The translations under genes were made by a program, and so were the position numbers. Below are positions 40,071 through 52,651 of a stretch of 64,000 bases of DNA, one piece after another. This DNA comes from Brachynemurus nebulosus. Its lineage: Eukaryota > Arthropoda > Insecta > Neuroptera > Myrmeleontidae. Numbering within the stretch: position 1 is the stretch's first letter; every line of letters begins with the position of its first letter. The DNA lies in contig JAPWDM010000005.1 of assembly GCA_035578155.1 (NCBI GenBank), forward strand, positions 38,154,108 through 38,218,107. Reading direction: 5' to 3'. The notes beneath the pieces are model-generated. The model was not told where the DNA came from and did not search any database. It was given only the letters and a program-made list of their open reading frames with translations.

Positions 40071-43000
40071 GAAATCCTTTGGTTTTTGGACTTCGCACTT
40101 TACCAGCCGATAGTTTCTCGAATCTAAAAGATTTTTTTTAAAATTCTATATTCTAAAAATAATGTAATTCTCGACATGTAACTCCAACGGGATTAAAACT
40201 GATAAATCGGGCGGTAGTGAATGAGATTTGACAATTTTTCTCAGGATTGGGAGCGGATGAGAATAGCAAATCAATTTGCGAAGTGGGAGGGAACGGGTTT
40301 AAAAATTACTCCTGGCGACATCTCTAAGTTGAGGATGTACTAATAATTTCCGATCATTTTTGACGTCCCATTGCTCCTGAAAAACCTTTCTGAATCCGCA
40401 CTGATTTCTTTTGGTTTCTCAATAATGTCTGAGCAAAATTTGAGTAAGACCCGTCAAGCTAAATTTTGCTTTGGAATACGGAAGCTTAATAAGACATCAG
40501 GAATTACCAATTTTTCGTAGTAAAAAAAAAAGAAAATTAATAGTAAGACTATAATTTATACCTTGTCATAGTGATATCATTCAAAATTTTTTAAGTTGGC
40601 GGTAATTGAAAATTTATTGAATTCAAAGTAGACATATTAACAACAGTTGCGATGGACAGACAGTACACCACCACAGGACAAACGAGATGACGCTACGTCC
40701 AATGAATTTGGATATGAGGATAAGCGATACGTGTGTACAAATAGATATGAATTGGCGCTGGGATAGGATATGGAATGGGGTGGGGGGGTAGATATGGGTG
40801 GGTACTATGTATCCCAACACTCCAATGTACATAGTGTACTACATTGTACATACAGTGTTTAGTCAATATTGACTTTGTGAGTAAAGATAGCAGAAGAAAT
40901 GGTTTTGTACTGTAGCTATATATATAGGTAAAATGTGTATTGAATATACTACAGTGACCATCAAAAATGAAAGACTTCTTGGTGTACATGTTGTTAGAGA
41001 CAGGTACAAATCTCCTTGCAAAATCTGCGACACATAACCGATAATTTTTCACTTGCCCTGTAGTATATTTATTGGTTCGTCATAATGGATGGTTCAACCG
41101 CCATAATATAAAACATTCGAAATCCGTCTTCTCACTTTCTCTCTGTCACACTTATTATCCAACATCTATTTACCTTTTACGTGTAGATATCAAACATAAT
41201 ATAGGTATCTATATTACCGACCGGTAAGTCGGCAGACCGACAATGATCGGAGACAGAACGGATCGGATGAAAATTCCTACGGAATATATGACGGGATAGG
41301 TTGCAAACATTTACCGTTGGTTAAACTGTTTGGTACATAACACTCCCCGTACATCTGTGTCCACCGCAAACGCCTAGTTATTTATACTATATACGGTTTT
41401 TTATTATTCTCAATCAATCAAAAGTTCATTCAACTTCATCTAACTGATTGCTAGCACATCCTCTCCTAATCACTTTATTGGACAGTAATTCATGCTTGAG
41501 ATTTCTTCGCCGTTTCTGATTTGAAAATAACGTGAGGCACTGCTAGTTCAAATGCAACTTATTTACAGACATTAATGAAAAAATTTCAGCGATAGTCAAA
41601 GCTGAAATCAACAGACCATAAATTATGGATAAATAAAATGTGTTTTCGCAAAATATTCATTTAGCATATTTTTGAGTTTCGCAATGTGGTAACAGAATAC
41701 TTTTAAATTGGTATATTTTAAACGTTTTGGAATTTACCTACCAAAATTCTACATCACTTTAACTATAATGACGTCATTATGTATACTCACTTGTATTCTT
41801 ATATGATAAAACTTCTAATTTAAACCGTCTATATTTGAAAAAAAAAGAAGTTAAAAGTAAAAAGTTTGTTTTCGTTTATTTCACAACGAAATTGAAAATT
41901 TTACCTGCGCTTGGTAATATTTGATTTCCCAAAACGTGTTTTTTTCGGGCGCCGTGCAATGTAACTTCACAGGAATATTCGTTAATTTACTGGCTATTGC
42001 ATGAAGTTCTAGTTCCTTTTTTTTAAAAAATATAAACATTGTCATTATATTCAACCGAATAATTATAAAAATGTGAATAAAAGAAGTGATATATATTTTA
42101 CTTTTTTATTTTAATTGAGTTTTAAGACGTGTAGGATGCACGGTACAAAACCAAGATTCCAACTTTCAGCAACTGTAGCGCCACTATTTTGAAATATTTT
42201 TATCTAGAAAAATTTGTCGAGATATCTTATACTCTATATTTTAAGATATAGACACTTATTTTATGTCAATTTAATAAACTTGCTCAATTTTCTTGTAAAA
42301 AAAAAATCTTGAAAAAAGGTGCGTTTGCTTAAGTCTCGTCCCTCTTAAGAAAATCATCTCTATGAATCATTTTAATCGATATCTACGGAAATATCTTGCA
42401 TTGTGCTTTGTATTTCCAAATAAAAAATAATCTATACGTAGTCGATACACTTTATGATACTCCAACACACAACAGGAGATTCTCGTTTAATCAAACAACT
42501 TTTAATTATCTCAATTAGAATTGAGTGACGCAACACAACGACTAGACAATAATATACTACACACAATGTGTTAAATTATCTGTCTGGAATCTCTTTTATT
42601 TTTCCCGTTTTTTTCTTCTTGTAGGTACATTGAATTAAAATTAATTATAATTAAGAAGGAAAAAAATATACGTCGTTGATGAAAATGATGAAAACTGAAC
42701 GACATAATAAATTAATTAACACTTTTCACGGAAACCCTTCTGTTATCGCTTGTCGTTCTGGCAATTCGTTACCCTTTTTTCTTCTCGTTTACCAACTTAC
42801 TGTTTTTTTTTTTCGTTGTGTCATAAGAGGTTACAGCTGGCGACAAAAAAAAGTTTTAAAAGTATTAGAAACAAGATTTTTTTACTTGTAGGAACTTATT
42901 TTTTAAATTAAATTTAAGGTAGAACATTGTTACAAGTGAAAAGATTGGATGTATTTAATAAATGTTTCAAGAATATTTATATTAAGAAATGGGTACTACG

Positions 43001-43179
43001 TTAGTAAGCGGTATACCGCGATTTTATCTTCAAAACTTAAACTTATTTATACATATTTTTTAATAGTTATCTATAAGTACATATAATAAAACTGTAACGA
43101 GATCGTGTCTGTACATGGAATATCTTTTAAAAAATTTTATAAGTACTGTTATTGTTGATAATTATTGATTTAGATATCA
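40071..43179. other. AT-rich non-coding stretch with one G-rich tract
   Basis: No gene is supported. The G-rich tract at 40,777-40,802 has four runs of at least three G separated by loops of 1, 7 and 1 bases. The palindrome TGACGTCA lies at 41,769-41,776. Confidence 0.5.
40777..40802 (+). other. G-quadruplex motif
   Basis: Four G-runs (4, 7, 3 and 3) with loops T, TAGATAT and T satisfy the usual G3+N1-7 rule on the plus strand. It is isolated in AT-rich sequence; no promoter or gene is recognised beside it. Confidence 0.5.
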
Positions 43180-43184
43180 AAACA

Positions 43185-43745
43185 GCGATTTTTGTGTGTG
43201 CAGGCATCACACAAAAACTACTAGACGGCTTTTGATAAAATTTGGTATGGTAATAACTAGAGTGAGGACATTGGTCCGCACAAACGGGGTGACCAATTTT
43301 TTTATAGCGGGTTCTAGCACACACTACATCGTCAAAAGTTAATGGGCACCCCTGGGCAAGGGGTTCCCATACTTTTGACGATGTAGTGTGTGCTAGAACC
43401 CGCTATAAAAAATTGGTCACCTCTTGAAAACACGTTTGTGCGGTCCAATCTCCCCACTCTAGTGATAACTTATTTCCTGGGTCAAGATCTAGAATATTTT
43501 TTACTCCGGGAAAATGTCTCATTCCTATGGGAAAATACAAAAACCATTTTGAGCGTGTGCACGCATCATGCGAGAACTACTAAACGGGTTTTAATGAAAT
43601 TGGGTGTGGTCAAAACTTATTACCTGCGTCAATATATAAGATACTTTCTATTGCGGGAAAATGACTCATTCTCTTGGGAAAAATTCAAAAACCATTTTGA
43701 TCATGAGCACGCAAAAACTATTGAACGGATTTTGATAAATGATTT
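43185..43745 (+). repeat. Tandem repeat of about 145 bp, interrupted by a MITE
   Basis: Three units are recognisable by the phrase around ACTACTAGACGG (43,217), ACTACTAAACGG (43,576) and ACTATTGAACGG (43,718). The second interval is 142 bases. The first is 359, which becomes 147 when the 204-bp MITE and one 8-bp target duplication are removed. Part of the array is open for 156 codons, but the repeat itself explains that frame. Confidence 0.75.
43258..43461. mobile_element. TAGAGTG hAT-like palindromic MITE, copy 2
   Basis: Ends TAGAGTGAGGACATTGGTCC and minus-strand TAGAGTGGGGAGATTGGACC enclose a 204-bp near-perfect palindrome. Flanking octamers GTAATAAC (43,250-43,257) and GTGATAAC (43,462-43,469) match at 7 of 8 and fit the hAT pattern nTnnnnAn. 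It lies inside the first unit of a tandem repeat, whose other units give the empty-site sequence. Confidence 0.88.
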
Positions 43746-46260
43746 AATCCGTTTTTGTTCATTTGTATTCCCTATTTTACAAGCTCTTTATAATTATTAT
43801 ACTTATGTACTTTTCATTGATTTTATACCAAGCGTCGCGCGGGTGATGTCGCAGGTATAACTACTTAATAATAATGTTTTAAAAAGACATTTTTATAGAA
43901 AATGTCAAACTTGTATGTTACCTATACAGGGTACGTTGTTATAATTATATATTAAAAGTTTAAAATATAACTTTTGGAGAAAAATAGACTATTCAAAGGG
44001 GAAAATTTGAGTCAAAATTGCTCCATAGCGTAAAATTTGTAGTTACGTCTCTGCCGAGACAAATTGTTTGGTTGCACACTATAGTAATACTAAACAATAT
44101 TCCTTTGAAACAACCACCTCTTGAATTTGTTTACAGGAAATGAAATTAATTCGTCTTATTCTAAGTAGCTTGAAACAGAACTTCATATTATTACTTAAAA
44201 GTAAGCGGATAAACTTTCTAAATACTTTTCAAAAAGGTATATGTAAGTATTAAGTAAAACATCTTTACAAAACTCTCATTTCCAGCGAGTGAATTTCGTT
44301 AATTACTGAACTAGAACAATAAGAAACGAAAGCACATCATCAAAATATGAGACGCCCGACGCAAGGTGCTAACAGAAATTTTGAAGTATATATTTCGAGG
44401 TAAACAAAACAAAATTATTTCCATCTCTTTCTCTCACTGTATATTCAAACAATGACGTAATATAGAGTGCGAGTTATTTTCTAATAATATATTGACGAAG
44501 AATAATTGTTATGTATGAGACATCGAAGAACATAACCGAAGTGTTCGGCAACTCGTAATAACAAGAAAATGTCAGAAATTATTAATTGTTACACATATAA
44601 CGGTGTGGCTGATGTGATCCACACTAATAATGTGTAATTGGATAAACTTTTAAAATAAAAGTTCACAAAGATCATATCCCCAGAAAGAGAGAAGGGAAGG
44701 GATGATGAATAAGGACAGAATATGTAGACAGATATAAGATATGGAGGAAAATAATTTTGAACTTTACAACAGTGTAGATTAATTACAATTCAATAAATTA
44801 AAGTTGTTAAATGAAACGTGCTCCAGGGTTAGGTTATCGATTTTGTTTTTATGGGGAACTGTCAAACTGAAAAGAAATTTCAAGTAATAACTTTTAGGTG
44901 ATTTATTTGACGCTATGAGCTTTTTTGCTAATTAAAAGAGAGTTGGTTTTTATATTACAAAATGAGTTAGAAAAGCAATTTTTAATATGTGTCTTCAGTG
45001 ATTTAATTTTTTTCTTCTTTTGCTTAGCAGTGAATTTTATGAAGGACTGGCGAGTACTAAGCATTTTTCTCTGTGCTTTGCTGACACTCACTAAAGTTTC
45101 ATCGCAATAGTATGAATGGTATAGGAGCGTATACGGGATAAACAAAGAATAATTATGTCAAAAAACTTCCCCCAAATTTAGACAGGCTTGAAAATGTGTA
45201 CTCTGTGCCAAAACTATTTAGATACTTCTACATTGGTTCCAAACCAAATTATTAGACAAAATGTTTGCAAAAAATTTAGACTTACTTCAATTATTTATTA
45301 CTTGTTCCGTACTTCTTGAGTTGATATTTTCTTTTTCAAATTTGTAAATGTAATTAGGTATTTATTAAAATTTTAACGAAATTTTGTTGCGAAAGACGAA
45401 TTTACTTTTCATGTTACTGAATAAAAAAAATATTTTTCAAAAGAAGACTTATCATTTTAAAAAAACGTCATTTTTGTCAAAGAAAGTATCGATTTATTGC
45501 AGGGGAGAACTTGAAAATATATTTTGCTGTAAAAATAAATAGTACAAAAAATTCAAATAAGCAAATCCTATAAAGAAATATTATTTACTTACTGTACGCG
45601 ACGAAAAGCTTTTAGATATTTTTAAGTCGTTTCAAAAAATATTCTTTGTAACAAAGATATTTTGCTATATGTGAATAGGGAGAATATATATGTTTTAATA
45701 AAAGCATAAGAAAAATATATGTGAGAGAAAAAGTTAAGTGTATTGTATATCGTATTTCAACATGTCGTGAACTTTCAATATTAGCACAATCACATCGATT
45801 TGTTCTAGAAGTTGCCGATAATGTATAAATAAATGTATGTGATGTTTTTTAACCATACGGAAATATGAACGTTGATATATGATCCTTGTTCTAACAAATG
45901 CAAATTGGTAACGGGATAACTCGATACATGATTATCAAAATTTTGTGTGGTTACTAGACGTCAGAACCGTAGGCTTAAAGCGTTACATCATTTTGAAATG
46001 TCAGAAAAGAAGAATATTTTTTCTCTGTAACGAAAAATGCAGTCGAAATAAAACTTTTTTAGGGTATGTTATACGTGTTCTGAGATATACAAGAAAAGTA
46101 ATTTTTCCGATTTTTAAAATAAAATGGCGGCACGAGCGCAGGTCCAACGTAGACGCTTTCTTTTGAGAAGTTTCATGGTAGTTTCCTCATCGTTTTGGAA
46201 ACTGTATTTTCGAGGAAAACCCGTGTTAAGTCCGAAAACGTGTTTATCGTTTTATATGTT

Positions 46261-46264
<4 letters not shown>
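43746..46264. other. AT-rich non-coding stretch
   Basis: No gene or repeat recognised. Confidence 0.5.

Positions 46265-46336
<72 letters not shown>
46265..46336. repeat. TA dinucleotide microsatellite
   Basis: About 36 uninterrupted TA units. Frames across it reading Tyr-Ile repeats are artefacts of the microsatellite. Confidence 0.95.
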
Positions 46337-46338
<2 letters not shown>

Positions 46339-46469
46339 TTAACACCATCTTTGAGTTATTTATTTAAACATAACGGACCTGCAATGAAAAAAAAAATTGT
46401 CGACCAAGCTAAGAGACTCGAAAACGCTACGTGCAGTATTTTCATTTCATTTCAGATTTTTAAAATATT

Positions 46470-46950
46470 TTTACTACTCATGCGGGAGAAGTACTAATTT
46501 GGCGCACACATTTTTGTACACAAAATAGCTGTTTGCCCACTGTAATCTTCCCACATATTTTTTTGCGTGCGAAAAGTATATTTTCCGCCCCCAAATTGAC
46601 AATAAAATACGCAATATTTTTAATCAAAACACGCAAAGCCGCCTCTTGATTTTTATATCATAATTATTTTTATAGAAACCACCAAAAAAGTAATTTAAAC
46701 AGTAGCTAATTTAAAAAAAAAAAGATAAACACTCAAAAATATTATTTAAAAAAAGGAATAAAATAGAGTAGGTAATAATAATGGAAAAAAGTATGTAAAA
46801 TTCGTAACAAAAAATTGTATATGCAACTCGTGCAGGATTGTCGATTTCCCACTCGAACGAATGAGCGCACTCACTACGATCGTGTATTCAACTTCGCTCT
46901 CGCGGGCAATCGACAACTGCCCGCACTTATTGCATAATATACTATTCTAC
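46470..46950 (-). mobile_element. Hairpin-ended repeat family, copy 2 (inverted)
   Basis: Read on the minus strand this follows 21,271-21,760 from end to end: the hairpin (46,817-46,947, with arms containing GTCGATT and AATCGAC), the TTTTTTATTACGAATTT-like phrase, AGAGGCGGCTTTGCGTGTTTT, CAGTGGGCAAACAGCTAT and the CTCCCGCATGAGTA end. Divergence is moderate, so these are old insertions. Confidence 0.75.
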
Positions 46951-49900
46951 AGTCAATTTCTTCAAGTTGATATAACGTCTTAAATGTTGTTCTAATAGTT
47001 GTTAGTAAATGTTAATTTAAACCATATTCTGATCTTGAACAGTAAAATTTCACTTTTTATATTTTGAAAAATACAAAATTTATAACATATTGAAAAATAA
47101 ATATAACGTAAAATTCTCATTGTTCCATTCTTTTAAAAAATGCGTATACGTTATATTACATATTTTTTTAATGGCGCAACATAATGACATGCGTATAATT
47201 CAATATGATGTATGTGTACTTCCCCAGTTTGTGTTTAGATAGATCGACAGATACTCGGGTACATCTGTTACACAGCACGACTAGCGTTATATACGTTCAT
47301 AAAAATGTCTTATTTTTAAACTTACGATGTGTTGTAAAATACAATAGAATTGTTTAATGTTGTAGGAAAACAGTAATTTTTCATCAATTTTTAGATGAGA
47401 AAAACAATTTTTGGGTGTAAATACAAAAATTTAACTCCCATACAGGATACTGTTTCCTTAGAGCGGTAATAAAAGTAAAATAAATTATATTAAAAAAAAG
47501 TATTATTTGCTTTCTTTGTAGGAAAGAAATGAGATGACTTGGTAAATAATCCAATAAATTTAACTTTAAATTTTAAAAAATTTTTATTTTTTGCATCTCA
47601 AAGACTAAGGATGTGTGTTACTAGTAGCTAAAGGCTTCTGCTAAAGATTTCCTGATTTTTATGTACAATTTTACTAAAACTGAGTCCTGAAGTGTAATTT
47701 ATATTTGCAGTTTCTTCCCAAAAATTACAATAAAATTACTAAATACTAAGGATTAAACCTAAAATCCATTTGATTGATATATCATTTGCAAAAAATGAAA
47801 TTAAATTTTGTGACATCATCAGATATATTTAGTGCCTTCTTCCCACATTTGGTAAAACTGTAATACGAAATTTGATATTTTAATAACGAAAATGAATAAT
47901 TTACTCTCAATTTACTAAACCTTCATAAATAAATTCCTAAAAAATAATTTTAATAATAACTAAATTAGAATAATTCATTTATATGACGTCATCAAATACA
48001 CTGAAATGGTGTATGGACTTATTTTTATGTTTTGACGATGAAAACAAAGAAAAAAGCTGCCTCTAAATAATTTTAGTTCTGCCAATTACTTAATAAGAAA
48101 ATATGGCTAAATTAAGATTATTCTGGTCAGACTTTACCACTTTTTTATGTGTTAAATTGGGTAATGAACCCTGTTTTGTTAGTGAATTAAAACAACTATT
48201 ATAATAATATATTTCACTAATGCAAATATTGTACAAGTTAATGATAAGCAAGGCACAACAGTGTTGTAAATATACCAAACTAAACATAATATACAACTCA
48301 TATAGCAATATGTAACTAATAATTAATAATATACCGAATTGTATTAGGTTGTTGCAGATAAAATGATGGGTGGTGGTTTTTTCTGTATATTTCATACGGA
48401 ATCAATATTTCTACATGTTGGTATCATACTTCACAGTGTTCTGTCTTCTGACGAAAGGTACGTTTTGCTTACAGTACTTGGCTTCTAGAATGGCACTATT
48501 ATTACTATTTTTTGTTTTATTTGTTTTAATACGTATTCAAAATTAAACTGCTATTGAAACATCTACAGTTCCAACCAGCAATATTTGTCACTAAATATCT
48601 ATTAATACTATTAATATCTATGAGCATTAATATTATTTATTCTTAAATAAGTATACCTACTATAATTTCTTGTTTTATGAAGATTAAAATGTTTATGTTT
48701 CTATTTTCTTCAAAAATGGATAGAATAAATTTTTATACGTTTTATTAAATAAAAACTAAAATAGGCAATTTGAAAAATTGTTAAAAAATTTGATGAATAG
48801 AAAAACTAAAATTAAAAAAGACAAAAAAGAATGACTGATTGAACACCATGAATACAATGACTATAGATACGTAATATTTATGTATATATACTGTTTTTAA
48901 GGTTATAAACACAGAGTGCCAGTTAATAATTTTTTTTTTTATTCAAACCACTTTAGTTATCACAACTAATTTTTATTTGTTTGCGTGACTTTGCTTACAG
49001 TACCGTAAATTATAAAACTTGTTACAGCAACTACATATTTCAAATTAACTAAAACCTAGAAGACACCAATTCATTTATAAGAAGGAAAAGACATAGAAAT
49101 ACATATACAAGCGAGAATGCCACTCGTCTAAACAGATTACAGCATAAAATATCATATTATAAAATGAATATTGAAATAAGCAAAGATATTAGACGGATTA
49201 TTATCAACATGGAAATTTAAATAATAGACAGCCGTCCGCCACTTTATTTGCAACAATCCAATATAAGTATACTGGTGCACATAGATACTCTGTAGCCCAT
49301 CAAAACATTTCAGATGTAGAGTCCATGCAATGAACAAAAAACTTATGAGATATATTTAACTTTAGACTAGCCTATAGTCGTACTCTGTTCGTTACATTAA
49401 ACTGGATTCGAAATGCTTTGCTTAGCCGCAATGTATATATCTATCTATAGAGATACAGAAATATCAATGAATAAATTATCTTTGGAAATTATCTATGCTC
49501 CTACACTGTAGAATATCTGCTAACCATGATAACGAACGTATCGTTAATGGTAAGGTCAATAATTTTACTGGAGCTGAAAAACTGAAAAATTCAAAATACT
49601 GAAATCTCAGATAGGGTTATGATTGTAAGTACAAAAAATCGCCAAGTTTGTATTAAACATACGTTAGGTCAGGATTTCACAGTTAATCTGGGAGAAAATA
49701 TTTTTTGCTTTAATCGAATGTTAAAATTAGCTTTTAATCTGCTAATAATAGGTTAACTAAATCATTTACTTTAAAAAAATAGTATTATCTATTACATTGC
49801 GTAAGGTTCGACAGTGATTATTTAAAAGGGGTTAAGTGCAAGTTAACCACCTAATACGGTTACAAACATGACGAATTTATAACGGATTTTGTTGTCACAA

Positions 49901-51103
49901 AAAAAGGCAATTAAAACAGGATTTTAGAGAAAAATTGTGTAGTGGGAAAAATGACTTATTTTATTTCAAACTGAATTCGTTTATTAGTATTTAGAATTGG
50001 ATAACAATACTTTATATTTCCTTTATTGACTATAACTTTATAATAGTAATGAATAATTTTCCACAAATTTCTGCGGATCGGTAAAATATTTTCACGACCT
50101 GACACTAGTACGCAAACAGATGGTTAAGAAACAATGAAATTGGGTACATTCGCGAAAAATTAAGGTACACAAACTGTTGAAAATTGGATTTATTTTTCAC
50201 GTTATAAAATGGCGCTTTCAAAGACTAATTGTTAGTAAGATACCCAAGTGTGCTGCTTACCGTTATTCGTAGGTGTTATTATTGTGACTTCGGATACAGT
50301 TTGAGAAATCGAGGCTGTTTTAAATCATTGGAATTTATTGGAAAGTAAATTTTTGTAGTTATGCATTTATTGAGTTACTTTTTATCCAATTTAAATTCAG
50401 ATAGGTAGGTAGTTTTTAAAATTATTTAATATTATTTTTTTAAATTATTTGTTCAAATGTCAGTTTGACATATATACATAATCATGTAAGTACCTGATGT
50501 AGTATTTTATCTATGTATTTTTAATATTAATAGATTTTTCCTGAGAGGCCTGAAGACGGTAAAAAGTCGAAACCGGTAGCCTTTGGAAAAAAGAACACAT
50601 TTAGGTTTTCCTTGATAATACCTTTAAAATAGCTCCTAAATACCTTTAAAAATTATACTTTCAGTGTCATCAAACCTAAATCTTTATTTCCTTTTATGTT
50701 TTCGAATCATTAAAAACCTATTTTGTTTAACATTGGGCGTTTACTTTTTTTATTGTAATAAATAGAGAAAAAAACTATAAAGATGTCCTTTTATATTAAT
50801 ACACCCATAATATATTTGTGTATGTATTAGTTATTATGTGTGCGTACATGTCAACTACCAGAGTCAAATTCATTACTTTTAAAATTATTAAAATTAGAAG
50901 ATTGAATAATAATCAAATATTAATAATATTGTTACATGTATTATAAAATTTAACTTATTTTTCTACACATAAATTATATTGATTTATAGAGAAAAAGACA
51001 GACTTTGTAATTCATTTGTCAGTAGTAATCGATTCACCTTAACATTCAGCTAAATTGAAATTGGAACTCTATTTTCTTTGGTATGCATGACTAAATTATT
51101 GTC
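46951..51103. other. AT-rich non-coding stretch
   Basis: No gene is supported in 4.1 kb; the 101-codon frame at 48,090-48,395 on the minus strand has no motif I know. TGACGTCA lies at 47,994-48,001 inside a gacgtcatcaaat phrase. A phrase at 50,287-50,325 resembles 21,164-21,215. Confidence 0.5.
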
Positions 51104-51143
51104 TTAATTAAAAATCATGTATAATGATTGAAAAATTATCAAA

Positions 51144-51214
51144 CTTATCGGTTGGGACCCGAACCTAGAATCCCTTGATAACCAATCAAGTGTCTTGCCA
51201 TCAAGGCTACACGA
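51144..51214 (-). pseudogene. tRNA-like unit (left arm)
   Basis: On the minus strand there is an A-box-like TAGCCTTGATGG followed by a CTTGA/TCAAG anticodon stem with a 7-base loop TTGGTTA and a B-box-like GGTTCGGGTCCC. The acceptor stem does not pair and loop position 37 is not a purine, so it is not a functional tRNA. Confidence 0.5.
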
Positions 51215-51265
51215 TTCTTATTCGAGAACCACTCGACTGTCAAGCTGAATTAGCTCGTGAACAAG

Positions 51266-51336
51266 GATCGTGTTGTCTAAGTGGTAAGACACTTGACTAG
51301 TTATCAAGAGATCCTGGGCTCGAGTCCCAATCTAGT
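51266..51336 (+). pseudogene. tRNA-like unit (right arm)
   Basis: On the plus strand a TGTCTAAGTGG A-box-like phrase is followed by a CTTGA/TCAAG stem with loop CTAGTTA (AGT in the anticodon position) and the B-box-like GGGCTCGAGTCCC at 51,316-51,328. The acceptor stem does not pair. The pol III promoter boxes may still be functional. Confidence 0.5.
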
Positions 51337-51373
51337 TTGATAACTTTTCAATCATTGTGTGATTTTTAATTAA

Positions 51374-52267
51374 ACAAAAACTGAAGATACAAAATTTTGT
51401 AAAATTTTTATTTTAATTAAATAACTTTTCCGAACTAATATTTTGTCACATTTTACAATGACACTTTTATGTACGTAAAATAAATACTTAAGAAACGATA
51501 TGAAAGAATAATTCAATTAAATTCGCATTCCTGTCACCAAACAATGAATCGCGTAACACGTTATATAAAAGGATATCAACGAAATAGTTTTAATCTTCTT
51601 AAACTTGTTACGTCAAGTGATTCGTTTAAGCAGAATAATAAATTAAATCTATTTGAAATTTATTTGTTTGGTTTCTCGTAACTTGCATTTGTTTCCGATA
51701 ATGAAATAAAATATCTATAAAATTCATCAAGTGCGTGTTGAACACACATTTGGTCAGGGTTCGTCAGTAGTTAGAGTTTTTCAAAGTTAGTGGGAAAAAA
51801 TAAAGGGCGTTTAAGTACATTTTTTTAAATTTAAAATAAATAAATGTGCTTCACAATAATTTTATTTGTAAATGTGTTCCTTGAGGCTCAATTGCGTGAT
51901 AATTTGATTCCTTATATCTTTTAAAGAAATGTAAAAATTAAGTGGTTTAAGGAAACTCTACTTCATTTAAAAAAAAAAAAAACACAATATTACACACAAT
52001 GAGGTAGATGGAAATATTCCTGGAATTACTTACCGAAAAGGGAATTTTTTTAATTTTTTAGCACTTCAATGGTTGGAAATATATCTCGATGCAAAATTGC
52101 TTTTTGAAATTTGGTTCCCTATACTTCCGAAAATTAGTTAGGCAACACTACTTACTGTTAGTTGAAATAATTTTAATTAAGAGTTCTTGGCGAGAGTATG
52201 TAAGTATATTTTGTAAAATACACAGTTGCAATGCTAAAGGGAATGACAAAACCTTACCTGATATCCT
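51374..52267. other. AT-rich non-coding stretch
   Basis: Nothing recognised. A 95-codon frame at 52,089-52,376 without a known motif overlaps the tandem duplication that follows. Confidence 0.5.
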
Positions 52268-52466
52268 TTTACCTTTGAAACTCAATATTTCGCAAAGGGA
52301 GCTTAAAAAAATGGTAAAAAGGATCATCAAAAACTCACATATTTCAACTTCTTATAACAATATAGCTTACCTCTGAAACTCAATATGTCGCAAATGGAGC
52401 TTAAAAAATGGTAAAAAGGATCATCAAAATCTCACGTATTTCAACTTCATATAACAATAGCTTAAT
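52268..52466 (+). repeat. Tandem duplication of about 100 bp
   Basis: Two adjacent copies, each running from TTACCT(T/C)TGAAACTCAATAT to ATAACAATA, are about 90 percent alike, with GGTAAAAAGGATCATCAAAA shared exactly. The copies lie just outside the left end of the large palindromic element. Confidence 0.85.
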
Positions 52467-52594
52467 TAAAAGACAATTAGAAGAATTACGTAGTACCTAA
52501 TAAGATTCTTGGATTCAGAATTTAAGTTTGATTTTTTACAAAATTTTGGAATATTTAGTTAAAATGATTCTGCGCTGGTAAATCTGCAGGGCGC

Positions 52595-52600
52595 AGCTAG
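52595..52600. other. Target-site duplication, left (AGCTAG)
   Basis: AGCTAG here is repeated directly at 60,470-60,475, immediately outside the inverted termini. A 6-bp duplication is the size expected of Polinton/Maverick integration. Confidence 0.85.
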
Positions 52601-52651
52601 AGTAGATAGGCTATGACAGAGCTGCCGCACCGGTTGTCTCAACAGTTTGGC

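Larger units (their letters stand above)
51104..51373. repeat. Inverted pair of tRNA-derived units
   Basis: The arms 51,104-51,217 and 51,262-51,373 are inverted copies, beginning TTAATTAAAAATCA at the left and ending TGATTTTTAATTAA-like at the right. Each arm holds a tRNA-like unit pointing outward (see separate entries), separated by about 45 bases. It may be a tRNA-derived SINE inserted twice, or a MITE that captured a tRNA-like sequence. Confidence 0.65.

Noticed and set aside
50544..50580. Hammerhead-like ribozyme
   Set aside because: CTGAAGA...GTCGAAAC resembles the hammerhead core, but the first base pair of stem II would be C with C and the outer stems do not form.
51144..51336. Functional tRNA-Thr genes
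   Set aside because: The acceptor stems do not pair and loop position 37 is not a purine, although A-box and B-box-like motifs are present.
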